From the NCBI GenBank assembly GCA_030041355.1, contig JASHNZ010000033.1, positions 1 through 39,806 on the forward strand: 39,806 bases of DNA. The letters run 5' to 3'. The notes beneath the pieces are model-generated. The model did no database searches, was not told the DNA's origin, and saw only the letters and a list, made by a program, of their open reading frames with translations. A program made the position numbers and the translations under genes. This stretch comes from Nitrososphaerales archaeon (GTDB taxonomy: Archaea; Thermoproteota; Nitrososphaeria; Nitrososphaerales; CADDZS01). Below are positions 1 through 6,761 of this stretch, piece after piece; position 1 is the stretch's first letter; every line of letters begins with the position of its first letter.

Positions 1-843
1 ATGGCAAATCATTGATAGGTCCTTATCCGCATAGCCCTCTTGTTTATCCCACGATCCAAACAGAGTGCCCTTTGAGTCCAGCTCGCGCATCAAGTGGTGG
101 GATTCGCAAGCCTCGCTCGGACGTAAGCCACTTACAGCAATGTAGACCATGGGAACTCGGTATTGTGCTGGCAATCTGACAAGCGCTACTCCCCTAAGCC
201 AGTTGTATGCTTCGTCAGCTTCACCGGAAAGCAAATTTCTGATTATAGAGTCCGAAGCAGGTTTCTCCCAAGTCAATCCTACTTGCTTTTGCTTTGCCTT
301 CCAGTCCTCGTAGATTCCCATAAACTTTGATAGTGCGGCTAAGGCCTGCATGACATGACGACGCCTATCCATAGGGAGCGTAAGTAATTGGGTAGTAGCT
401 CTTTCGTCAGATAATGCGTCTCTGAATTTTAGAGCATATCTGTAAACATCCTTCTTATGTTCAAGAGAGTAGCTTTGGGCTTGTAGCCAGGCTTTGAACT
501 CTGCGGGATCGAATTCTTTGCGACTGGTTGGGGATTCGGCTTTCTCCTGAAAGTTTACTAGTTCGGAAGGATGCGTAGCAAAGAAGGACGTCCAATGCGG
601 CTTTGTGGGATCGGGAGCGATACCGTTACGAATATCGCGTTCCCGTAATTCCTGGTCCGACAACGGCCATATATGCCAGTCTACAGGTGTTGCCTGAGGT
701 TCCGCTTCCGACTTCAATGTGCGCGAAACTATAATGTTGTAATTGCTTCGAATTAAGGATATTGTATCACTTCGGGTGAGGTCGGGTAGGTTACCGGCTT
801 CGAAGTATACAAGGCCGGGATTTTTAACAGGTTCTACTAGCAT
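1..843 (-). CDS. Tyrosine recombinase (integrase), 3' end outside window
   Basis: An uninterrupted frame of 281 codons runs on the minus strand from an ATG at 843 to the window edge with no stop, so the C-terminus is missing. Near the edge it contains SGLRPSEACE (about residues 238-247), the box I motif of tyrosine recombinases; R241 would be the first catalytic Arg. The HxxR and Tyr motifs would lie beyond position 1. Residues about 90-220 are mostly helical and charged, as expected for the core-binding domain. There is no Shine-Dalgarno site before the ATG. The gene begins about 18 bp after the 3' end of tRNA-Gln on the same strand, the usual arrangement for an integrase of a tRNA-integrated archaeal element. 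Assignment as an integrase is fairly secure; the kind of element is unknown. Confidence 0.75.
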   Translation of the reverse strand, partial: MLVEPVKNPGLVYFEAGNLPDLTRSDTISLIRSNYNIIVSRTLKSEAEPQATPVDWHIWPLSDQELRERDIRNGIAPDPTKPHWTSFFATHPSELVNFQEKAESPTSRKEFDPAEFKAWLQAQSYSLEHKKDVYRYALKFRDALSDERATTQLLTLPMDRRRHVMQALAALSKFMGIYEDWKAKQKQVGLTWEKPASDSIIRNLLSGEADEAYNWLRGVALVRLPAQYRVPMVYIAVSGLRPSEACESHHLMRELDSKGTLFGSWDKQEGYADKDLSMICH

Positions 844-861
844 TTTACTAGTAAAAGTTGG
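1..861 (-). mobile_element. tRNA-side end of an integrated element
   Basis: The recombinase gene sits directly against the 3' end of tRNA-Gln, where integrative plasmids and viruses of archaea usually insert. The T-arm and acceptor end of the tRNA (about 859-890) would then be one attachment half-site. The second half-site, a partial copy of the tRNA 3' end, must lie left of the window and was not seen. The right boundary given here is the tRNA end; the left boundary is unknown. Confidence 0.45.
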
Positions 862-1014
862 TAGCCCCGTCCTGATTCGAACAGGAGTCACCGGCTCCAA
901 AGGCCAGTACTCAAGGCGCTCGTTGAATTCGAAATTCAACTCTTGAAAGAGCTTGCTTGACCGCTTTGCGCTCGACCAGTTTCGTACCGGTTGGGAGCCC
1001 TACACCACGGGGCT
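862..1014 (-). tRNA. tRNA-Gln(UUG), apparently with two introns
   Basis: The acceptor strands AGCCCCG (1014-1008) and CGGGGCT (869-863) pair perfectly, with discriminator A862 and an encoded CCA at 861-859. The T arm (TCCTG-TTCGAAT-CAGGA) is at 886-870. The anticodon arm CTGGC-CTTTGGA-GCCGG at 907-891 gives anticodon TTG at 900-898. The gene is 153 nt, about 79 too long. The best model joins 1014-1000, 979-967 and 907-862: D stem GTGT/GCGC, D loop AGCTGGTCGA, total 74 nt. That implies one intron of about 20 nt in the D loop and one of about 59 nt between positions 26 and 27. The larger one holds a perfect hairpin GTTGAATT/AATTCAAC (940-922). Exact junctions are inferred; no clean bulge-helix-bulge was drawn. 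Confidence 0.8.
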
Positions 1015-1133
1015 GATTGGACGGGAGCTAAAGGTTTTTGGCCCCTCCTTAAATCAATTTTTAACGTAAAATCACTTGATCGAACAAAGTATTTCAAAGC
1101 ACAGAAAAGAGCGAATGATAGACGAGTGAACGC

Positions 1134-2279
1134 TTGTCGCAGCCCTCTGATTCTGTCACGGTTTATGGATTGAGCACCGAAGGTTATCAAATTGGAGCTA
1201 AACTTGCTTCCAAAGGTTATGAGGTGTTCATTGTAGATGAGAACCTGGGCACCGGAATGATTCTCAGGCCCCAACTCGCAGCTGACTATTCTGAGCTAAG
1301 AGAACTTCTGTCAGATGAGCCCCTCCTCGACATCAAATCCGGGAGAGACTGCATCAGCAAATCTAAAGTCCTCTTTTTCGCACCTAAGTTAAGGCGGAAT
1401 GAGGAAGATGTTCTCTCGGAAGTAAAATCCAGACTTAATGACCTTGCGAAGAATATCACTTCAGGATCCGTGATTTTGTTTTGCCTTCCCCTTGGAATTT
1501 TTGGTTCTAAGGAAATTATAGAGAGGATCGAGCATGCCTCCGGCCTTTCTAGCCAGAAGGATTTTGCATTTGTATACGCCCCTCTCGAAGGTGGCAAGCC
1601 TACGGTCTTTGGTACGGATAGGAAAATAGATGATCATTTGCAAACGATAGAGGCCGCAGGATTTTCGATGGAGATTTCAACTATCCTCAAAGCTGAAGTC
1701 ATGCACGCCCAGAAACTTCTGACAAGATATTCAGTTCTGGCATCAACTTTCGAAGCAGCAAAAAGACTGACCATGCTGGGGTTTGAGAGCCCCAGAGAAT
1801 ACAAACAAATTTTCGCAGATGATCTGGGCTCCCTGCTTTTCGATTTGAAACTTCTAGTTGAATCAGTGGAAACAGGAGATCCCATTCTCTACCTTGGCTC
1901 GGGCTCTTTGAAGAGCGTTGAAGGGTATTCAAGGTTCCTCGTTGAGAGGATAAGAGATCTCGTAAAGTCGCGAGACCTGAAAGCCAGCCGATTGAAGATA
2001 ATGCTCTTTACGGACAGTGACGCCCTAGAAATGCGCGGAGACAAAATCCTGATGGCTCGTGGAGTGCAGGAAAGGCTGCGGGATTTTTTTTCCGACATCG
2101 AATATCTCAACATTATGAGAGAAGGTTTTTCTTTTCCCACCGGGATTGAAAAGATCAACCTTATGGTATTTCTATCTGGAAGTGCCGAGCAGAAACTGAC
2201 CCAACTGTACGAAGATCAAATCAGCATGACGAAGTCGCAGGTAATTAGAGCAAATCTTCCCGTAGAGTTCGTAGGATAA
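1134..2279 (+). CDS. Degenerate nucleotide-sugar dehydrogenase-like protein
   Basis: This 381-residue protein starts at TTG 1134 and ends 1 bp before the next gene. Its layout resembles the UDP-glucose/UDP-ManNAc dehydrogenase family: an N-terminal Rossmann-like segment (VTVYGLSTEGYQIGAKLAS, about residues 8-26), a strand with an acidic end (VFIVDE), a helical middle region (about 190-240) and an alpha/beta C-terminal part. The nucleotide-binding glycine motif is eroded to G-L-S-T-E-G, and I cannot find the catalytic Cys motif of the family. It may therefore be a non-catalytic or differently acting relative. It is co-transcribed with a Gfo/Idh/MocA oxidoreductase, which supports a link to sugar metabolism. 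The family call is tentative. Confidence 0.5.
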   Translation: MSQPSDSVTVYGLSTEGYQIGAKLASKGYEVFIVDENLGTGMILRPQLAADYSELRELLSDEPLLDIKSGRDCISKSKVLFFAPKLRRNEEDVLSEVKSRLNDLAKNITSGSVILFCLPLGIFGSKEIIERIEHASGLSSQKDFAFVYAPLEGGKPTVFGTDRKIDDHLQTIEAAGFSMEISTILKAEVMHAQKLLTRYSVLASTFEAAKRLTMLGFESPREYKQIFADDLGSLLFDLKLLVESVETGDPILYLGSGSLKSVEGYSRFLVERIRDLVKSRDLKASRLKIMLFTDSDALEMRGDKILMARGVQERLRDFFSDIEYLNIMREGFSFPTGIEKINLMVFLSGSAEQKLTQLYEDQISMTKSQVIRANLPVEFVG

Positions 2280-2280
2280 C

Positions 2281-3252
2281 ATGTTCACAAAAATGGCAAG
2301 AGATCTTAACGTGGGTGTAATCGGTACAGGAGGATGGGGGAAAAACCACCTCCGTGTATTCAACGAATTCGGTGTGCTTCAGTGTCTCTGCGATATTGAT
2401 CCGGAACGTGCTTCTCAATGGTCAATGAAATATGGCTGCAGGGCCTACACTGACTACAACAAGATGCTAGAAGAGGAAAAGCTCGACGCCGTGACGGTTT
2501 GCGTTCCTACTTCGCTACATTTCGAAGTGGCTTCCAGAGTTATTGCAAAGAAGGTGAATGTCTTTGTCGAAAAACCGATGACTGCGACCGGTACAGAAGG
2601 ACATAGATTAGTGGAGCAAGCGAAGGAAGCTGGAGTTTACCTCACGGTGGGTTTCATCGAGAGGTTCAATCCCGCCGTGGTGGATGCGAAAAATGCGATA
2701 AAGGATCGAGTCTTGGGAGAACCCTTGCTCCTCGAATTTCACAGAGAAAACAAATGGGCGGGCAGAATTACTGACGTGGGAATAGTCGCAGACACGAGCG
2801 TGCATGATATTGATACAGCGAGATGGCTTTTTGACGAAGAACCAAATCTAGTTTTTGCTCGGCTGGGAAATGTAATGACTCAGACAAAGGAGGATTTTGC
2901 AGCCATCACACTTGGATTCGGAAAGGAAAAATCTGCTTTCATAGTATCAAACTGGGTCACCCCTAAAAGACTCAGGCAGCTAACCGTAGTTTGCACTCAG
3001 GGTGTGATTTCGCTCGACTTTGTCTCCCAGGAGATCAAATTTGACGATCCCAAAGGAACGCAGTCACCGCGGCGAGAGTTCAAAGAACCATTGATGGCCG
3101 AAATGGAGATGTTTCTGGATGCCTTGAGGAGTGGCCGGCAGCCTCTCGTCAAGCCGATAGATGGTCTGAACAATACGATAATCGCAGAAGCTGCACTGGC
3201 GAGCGGTCATTCAGGGACGCCAATCTATCTCAATTTGCAAAAAGCTAGCTGA
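2281..3252 (+). CDS. Gfo/Idh/MocA family sugar oxidoreductase
   Basis: The protein has 323 residues from ATG 2281 and directly follows the dehydrogenase-like gene. The N-terminal Rossmann fold shows GVIGTGGWGKNH (about residues 12-23), and the family signature EKP is in VFVEKPMTA (about 98-106). The C-terminal half has the usual alpha/beta domain with GFIERFNPA and a conserved His region (DTSVHDID, about 170-177). Members such as WbpB oxidise the 3-position of UDP-GlcNAcA; others act on free sugars or inositol. A WbpD-like acyltransferase at 6170 makes a nucleotide-sugar substrate attractive, but the sequence alone does not fix it. Confidence 0.85.
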   Translation: MFTKMARDLNVGVIGTGGWGKNHLRVFNEFGVLQCLCDIDPERASQWSMKYGCRAYTDYNKMLEEEKLDAVTVCVPTSLHFEVASRVIAKKVNVFVEKPMTATGTEGHRLVEQAKEAGVYLTVGFIERFNPAVVDAKNAIKDRVLGEPLLLEFHRENKWAGRITDVGIVADTSVHDIDTARWLFDEEPNLVFARLGNVMTQTKEDFAAITLGFGKEKSAFIVSNWVTPKRLRQLTVVCTQGVISLDFVSQEIKFDDPKGTQSPRREFKEPLMAEMEMFLDALRSGRQPLVKPIDGLNNTIIAEAALASGHSGTPIYLNLQKAS

Positions 3253-3314
3253 GAGATCTTGTAGTGATTTTTGCAGATTGGAAACACGGACCCGGCATTT
3301 TCTAATGTCGGCTG

Positions 3315-3326
3315 AAAGTATATATC
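3315..3326 (+). promoter_or_regulatory. TATA box for the winged-helix regulator gene
   Basis: An A/T element, AAGTATATATC, is centred near 3322. Transcription would start about 26 nt downstream (near 3348), leaving a leader of about 13 nt before ATG 3361. Confidence 0.5.
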
Positions 3327-3360
3327 TGCGCTTACACTATCTTGCCAAGATCTAAAAACA

Positions 3361-4023
3361 ATGGAACCACTGGATCTTGGCGCGACCAAGGATCTCTTCC
3401 TTATCCAACAGGAAGAAACAATGGAAGTCCCCAGTGGAAACGATCTCGTTGTCCTCGAAGCTCTTGATGGATCTTTCGAAGATGCAGGTTCGATCTCCTT
3501 CCAAGGAATCAAGCGAAAGCTGGGCCTTCACCAAGAAACTCTTTCCCGGTCTTTGCGAAGACTGGAACGAGACGGATTGATCGACAAGTCCGATCATGAC
3601 TATAGAATAAGCAAGAGAGGAACGGAAATCCTGAGCAGAAATAAAACAAAGACTGCGCATTCAGTTAGGGACGCGATATTGCCGATTCCGATCTTGAGAA
3701 CGATTCTTCCTCCGGATGCAACCGAATTGGAATTGGAACGAGCACTCAGTCACAAATGGTTCGGCACGTTGCGATGGTACGGTTCCTCTCACAATGAAGA
3801 CGGAACGGTTCTCGCTTGGACTACGGACGACGGTAAGCTCAGACTTTCGGCGCGAATATCTGACGGTTATCTCGCGGTGGAAAGTCAGGCCACAACTAAA
3901 GAGTCCATGGATACTGCGATACGCGCCGCATACGAAATTTTCGATCACATATCTAAAGCCTTCAAGCATAGAGGCATGGTTCCCGCACCAGAGAGCGACA
4001 GCTCCCTTTACCGAGCGGCCTAA
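3361..4023 (+). CDS. Winged-helix (MarR-like) transcriptional regulator
   Basis: This 220-residue protein has an N-terminal winged helix-turn-helix at about residues 20-90. The recognition segment KLGLHQETLSRSLRRLERDG is followed by a wing and RISKRGTEIL, the usual end of a MarR/ArsR-type DNA-binding domain. The C-terminal part (about 115-200) is an alpha/beta domain containing LSHKWFGTLRWYG and could be a ligand or dimerisation module; I do not recognise a named family for it. The gene has its own TATA box and lies between sugar genes and the proteasome operon. Its targets cannot be told from the sequence. Confidence 0.75.
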   Translation: MEPLDLGATKDLFLIQQEETMEVPSGNDLVVLEALDGSFEDAGSISFQGIKRKLGLHQETLSRSLRRLERDGLIDKSDHDYRISKRGTEILSRNKTKTAHSVRDAILPIPILRTILPPDATELELERALSHKWFGTLRWYGSSHNEDGTVLAWTTDDGKLRLSARISDGYLAVESQATTKESMDTAIRAAYEIFDHISKAFKHRGMVPAPESDSSLYRAA

Positions 4024-4033
4024 AGCTCTCTGC

Positions 4034-4071
4034 GTTTTTTTCTGTGACTAGATCCCTCTGGAGGCTAGTCA
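4034..4071 (+). terminator. T-tract and palindrome after the regulator gene
   Basis: A run of seven or eight T residues (4034-4041) follows the stop codon at 4021-4023 and could release RNA polymerase. Just after it is a perfect inverted repeat TGACTAG/CTAGTCA (4045-4051 and 4065-4071) around an inner CCTC-TG-GAGG stem. Because the palindrome follows the T-tract, it may instead be an operator for the proteasome operon downstream. Confidence 0.4.
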
Positions 4072-4135
4072 TTAACTTCCCTCTGTTTCTATACTTGTTA
4101 CGGAGAAATAATACGAAATCTTCGAAAAGGTAGGA

Positions 4136-4729
4136 TTGAGAAAAATGACAACAATAGTAGGAATCTTGTGCAAGGATGGAGTCGTGCTATCATCCGACAG
4201 GAGAGCTAGCAAGGGGTTCTTCATAGGATCAAAGATCACTCAGAAGATCCTGAGAATCGATGATAGCCTGGCTGTTGCGATCGCCGGTCAGGTGTCAGAT
4301 GCAGAATATCTCGTCAACGCAGTTAGGGCAGAAAGAGCTCTCGTGACGCTTCAGCGAGGATATCCCCTAACAGTCAAAGAAACCACGAAGCTAATTTCGA
4401 ACGTGGCTTATCAAGGGATGAAAAGCTACCAGCCTTACTTTGCTGAATTCATCGTGGCCGGAGTTGATGCCACTAGTCCTCATGTGTATGTCACAGACAT
4501 GAGCGGATCTGTTTCGGCGGAGAACTTTGTATCAAGCGGCTCCGGTAGCCCTATAGCTTATGGAGTTCTCGAAAGCAATTACAAGGAGAACATGACAATC
4601 GAGCAGGCAAGAATTCTCGGAACCAATGCAGTCCAGGCAGCCATGGAAAGAGATCCCGGTTCAGGTGATGGAATTGATGTAGTGGCCATAGCGTCGGCCC
4701 TTCTAATAAAGGAAGTAAAGGTAGCTTAG
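4136..4729 (+). CDS. psmB: Proteasome beta subunit
   Basis: Catalytic subunit of the 20S proteasome, an N-terminal nucleophile hydrolase. The active-site set is intact when Thr5 is taken as mature Thr1: T-T-I-V-G-I start, Asp17 in SSDRRAS (residue 21), Lys33 in SKITQK (residue 37), and the Asp/Ser pair in RDPGSGDG (173 and 176). Length (197 aa) is normal. The frame opens at TTG 4136, giving a four-residue leader MRKM. Initiation at ATG 4145 is equally possible and would leave a single Met before Thr1; the AGGTAGGA element at 4128-4135 is better spaced for that ATG. Either way there is almost no propeptide. The alpha-like gene follows 15 bp downstream. Confidence 0.93.
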   Translation: MRKMTTIVGILCKDGVVLSSDRRASKGFFIGSKITQKILRIDDSLAVAIAGQVSDAEYLVNAVRAERALVTLQRGYPLTVKETTKLISNVAYQGMKSYQPYFAEFIVAGVDATSPHVYVTDMSGSVSAENFVSSGSGSPIAYGVLESNYKENMTIEQARILGTNAVQAAMERDPGSGDGIDVVAIASALLIKEVKVA

Positions 4730-4744
4730 AGGCGATGAAATAAG

Positions 4745-5422
4745 ATGGAATCTCAACAATTAGGACGAATGCCCTATTTTTATGGACCTGAGGGTGCTCT
4801 AGTTCAGGTAGACTTTGCACTCGAAGCGGTTAATCGAGGGTCTACGACAATTGGTATCAGGACTGACGAATACGCAATCCTTGCGAGCCAATTGAAACCC
4901 ACAAGAGCCTTGGTTGATCCCGCTGAAAAAATCTATCAAATTGACGAACACTTGGGAGCAACAGGAGCCGGATACATAGGAGACGTGATGAAACTGATTC
5001 AGGAACTCCGACTGCAGGCGCAAAAACACAGATTGACGTTCGATTCTCCCGTTGACGTGAAGACAGCCTCTGAAGAATTGAGCTCTTATTTGCATCAGTA
5101 CACACTTTACGCGGTACGACCCCTTGGCGCGTCTATAATAATTGCAGGGCGCGATCCATTGGGACTGCAGATGTATCAAGTGGACCCTAGTGGAACCTAT
5201 TTCAGAGGCTCTGGATTCGCGATCGGTTCTGGCTCTGAGAGATCTCTTGAAGTCATCCAACGGGGATACAAACCAAATATGCCTCTCGAAGAATTAGTCA
5301 ATTTGGGAACTACTGCCATCAAGACGGTGACCCAAGACGAAAGCCAAATCGAATTCGGCTTAGTATCAAACACCACATCAAGGTTCGAGAAGCTTACTTC
5401 CCCCATCCCAACAGTTCGCTAA
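4745..5422 (+). CDS. psmA: Divergent proteasome alpha-type subunit
   Basis: The protein has 225 residues and starts at ATG 4745. Alpha-family features are PEGALVQVDFALEAVNRG (about residues 15-32), the pocket Lys in AEKIYQID (K62), and RPLGASIIIAGRDP (about 126-139). Alpha subunits normally begin with a YDR gate motif, then SPDGRL and QVEYA. Here the gate position reads L-G-R, and the usual ADARVL and YTQ-x-GG segments are replaced (GDVMKL; YTLYAV). It is therefore alpha-like but strongly diverged, and it may be a second alpha paralogue rather than the only one. It shares an operon with psmB; a GAGGCGAT element precedes the start. Confidence 0.85.
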   Translation: MESQQLGRMPYFYGPEGALVQVDFALEAVNRGSTTIGIRTDEYAILASQLKPTRALVDPAEKIYQIDEHLGATGAGYIGDVMKLIQELRLQAQKHRLTFDSPVDVKTASEELSSYLHQYTLYAVRPLGASIIIAGRDPLGLQMYQVDPSGTYFRGSGFAIGSGSERSLEVIQRGYKPNMPLEELVNLGTTAIKTVTQDESQIEFGLVSNTTSRFEKLTSPIPTVR

Positions 5423-5443
5423 TCCAAGATAGCACTCGAAAGA

Positions 5444-5486
5444 AGCGAGGAGAACTTATGTTCTCCTCCGCATTTTCTTTTTCTTA
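5444..5486 (+). terminator. Hairpin terminator after the proteasome operon
   Basis: A perfect 7-bp stem GGAGAAC/GTTCTCC (5449-5455 and 5460-5466) with a TTAT loop is followed by a pyrimidine run rich in T (5472-5486). It is placed right after the alpha-subunit stop, so it reads as an intrinsic-type terminator. Confidence 0.6.
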
Positions 5487-5533
5487 TTAGCAATACTTTT
5501 CTCTTTGCGAAACTAGATCCAAAGCGAGCACAA

Positions 5534-5806
5534 GTGCCTCGACCAAGAAATGTGGAAGAATTAAGGCAACATTTGCTGTACAATAATACGCTTGATGTTT
5601 GGACAGCCCTTTGTTCTGAAAGGGGAAAGGACTGGAAAAGCATCGAAGAATATTACAAATTTCTTGATCATCTAAAAGGCCAAGGCGTCAAACTGGACGT
5701 CTCCGTTGTTTGTCCACCTATCAAAGGGTTCTCAGAAAAACCACCAAAGGCTTTCAATATCAAACTGGACGAACAGACAATTCAGAAGATTAGGCAATTT
5801 GTTTAG
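5534..5806 (+). CDS. Hypothetical protein, 90 aa
   Basis: A 90-residue basic protein from GTG 5534, which I do not recognise. It begins PRPRNVEELRQHLLYN and is predicted mainly helical, with a Pro-rich stretch VVCPPIKG near residue 60 and a lysine-rich C-terminal half. There are no membrane segments and only two Cys (about residues 31 and 59). It lies between two hairpins (5449-5466 and 5819-5866), so it is probably its own short transcript. Even base composition and a clean frame in a gap that would otherwise be about 450 bp argue for a real gene. Confidence 0.55.
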   Translation: MPRPRNVEELRQHLLYNNTLDVWTALCSERGKDWKSIEEYYKFLDHLKGQGVKLDVSVVCPPIKGFSEKPPKAFNIKLDEQTIQKIRQFV

Positions 5807-5812
5807 CGACAG

Positions 5813-5866
5813 ATTAAATACCCTCCAAGTAGATGACTGGACAAACTCCAAATTGGTTGGAGGGTA
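5813..5866 (+). promoter_or_regulatory. Inverted repeat covering the Shine-Dalgarno site of the Trm112 gene
   Basis: TACCCTCCAA (5819-5828) and TTGGAGGGTA (5857-5866) are perfect 10-bp complements separated by 28 nt. The right arm contains GGAGGGT, a strong Shine-Dalgarno sequence 7 nt before ATG 5873, so in RNA the ribosome site would be paired. A TATA-like ATTAAATA (5813-5820) overlaps the left arm. If transcription starts about 26 nt after it, the left arm is not in that transcript and the repeat would act as a DNA operator instead. Confidence 0.5.
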
Positions 5867-5872
5867 CGCAAG

Positions 5873-6145
5873 ATGAGAAGAAAACTACTAGATATCCTGG
5901 CATGCCCCATTGACAAGCACTACCCTCTAGAGCTATTCGAGGTCAAATCCGAGGGGGATCTTATCGTTGACGGTGCTCTGGTATGTACGCAATGCAACCG
6001 CTATTATCCGATCATCGAAGAGATCCCGGTAATGCTCCCGGACGAGCTTCGCAACAAGAACGAAGACCTCGATTTTCTAACAAAGTACGGGGATAAATTG
6101 CCTGAGAAGATTGTGAAACAAGGAAAGCCATTCCATCTAGACTGA
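5873..6145 (+). CDS. Trm112-like zinc-ribbon protein
   Basis: A 90-residue protein of the Trm112/UPF0434 family. The fold signature is LLDILACPIDKHYPL near the N-terminus, then a central acidic insertion and CTQCNRYYPIIEEIPVML (residues 38-55). Metal-binding candidates are C11, C38 and C41. In eukaryotes and archaea Trm112 is the activating partner of several SAM-dependent methyltransferases that modify tRNA, rRNA and release factor. The length is typical. It has a strong GGAGGGT ribosome site embedded in an inverted repeat. No partner methyltransferase is adjacent. Confidence 0.8.
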   Translation: MRRKLLDILACPIDKHYPLELFEVKSEGDLIVDGALVCTQCNRYYPIIEEIPVMLPDELRNKNEDLDFLTKYGDKLPEKIVKQGKPFHLD

Positions 6146-6169
6146 TTTTTCTTCAAAGGTTAGTCAGGT

Positions 6170-6721
6170 TTGGCGAAAGGGAAGACTGCCGGCAAACACG
6201 AATCCGCTGGAAATTCGGCCCACCGGAATAAGAAAGTGGAGATTCCGCATCTCATTTCACCTAGCGCCAAGATTGGAAAAAACGTGAAGATCTGGAACTT
6301 CGCGTACGTAGGCGCCGATACAAAGATAGGCGACAATACGAAGATTGGTTCTCTAGCGCACGTCGACTATAATGTTGTAATCGGAAATGAGTGCAAAATA
6401 GAAGGTCTTGCCTACATCGCACCCTTGTCTAGAATTGGAAACAACGTTTTCATCGGGCCATCGGCCTGTTTAACCAATGATCCATATCCTCCCTCCGACA
6501 AAATGGTCGGCGTCACTGTAAAGGATGGAGCGGTAATTTGCGCGAGCTCGGTCATCAAAGCCGGTGTGACCGTAGGCGAGAACAGCGTTGTAGGCATGGG
6601 ATCAGTAGTTACGAAAGACGTTCCTCGCGATTCTGTCGTTTTCGGGGTCCCGGCAAGAGTGGTTTATTCTAGAGACGACTATGATAGCAGAAAAGACAAA
6701 TGGAATAACTCGGGCCTTTAG
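6170..6721 (+). CDS. Left-handed beta-helix acyltransferase (WbpD-like)
   Basis: A 183-residue hexapeptide-repeat protein from TTG 6170. After a basic 25-residue leader, HLISPSAKIGKNVKIWNFAY starts a long run of I/V-G-x-x-x-x-I repeats ending with MGSVVTKDVPRDSVVFGVPA (about 145-164), the usual cap of LbH transferases. The motif IWNFAYVGADTKIGDN resembles WbpD, which N-acetylates UDP-2-acetamido-3-amino-2,3-dideoxyglucuronate. CLTNDPYPP (about residues 101-109) matches the loop seen in that subgroup. With the Gfo/Idh/MocA gene at 2281 it may help make a diacetamido uronic acid; the aminotransferase of such a pathway is not in the window. Confidence 0.82.
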   Translation: MAKGKTAGKHESAGNSAHRNKKVEIPHLISPSAKIGKNVKIWNFAYVGADTKIGDNTKIGSLAHVDYNVVIGNECKIEGLAYIAPLSRIGNNVFIGPSACLTNDPYPPSDKMVGVTVKDGAVICASSVIKAGVTVGENSVVGMGSVVTKDVPRDSVVFGVPARVVYSRDDYDSRKDKWNNSGL

Positions 6722-6760
6722 GGAAAGGCCTGATAGCCTAAGGGCGCCTTTATGGTGCGC
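6713..6760. terminator. Two hairpins between convergent genes
   Basis: GGCCTTT/AAAGGCC (6713-6719 and 6724-6730) is a perfect stem that spans the acyltransferase stop codon. An imperfect second stem, GGGCGCC...GGTGCGC, follows at about 6741-6760, just before the end of the minus-strand gene. Their position between converging genes suggests bidirectional termination. Confidence 0.4.
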
Positions 6761-6761
6761 A

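Noticed and set aside
936..1274. 112-codon minus-strand frame
   Set aside because: It lies over the tRNA-Gln gene and the start of the dehydrogenase-like gene; no family or promoter.
4799..5260. 153-codon minus-strand frame
   Set aside because: Entirely antisense to the proteasome alpha-like gene, with Cys- and Arg-rich composition typical of a shadow frame.
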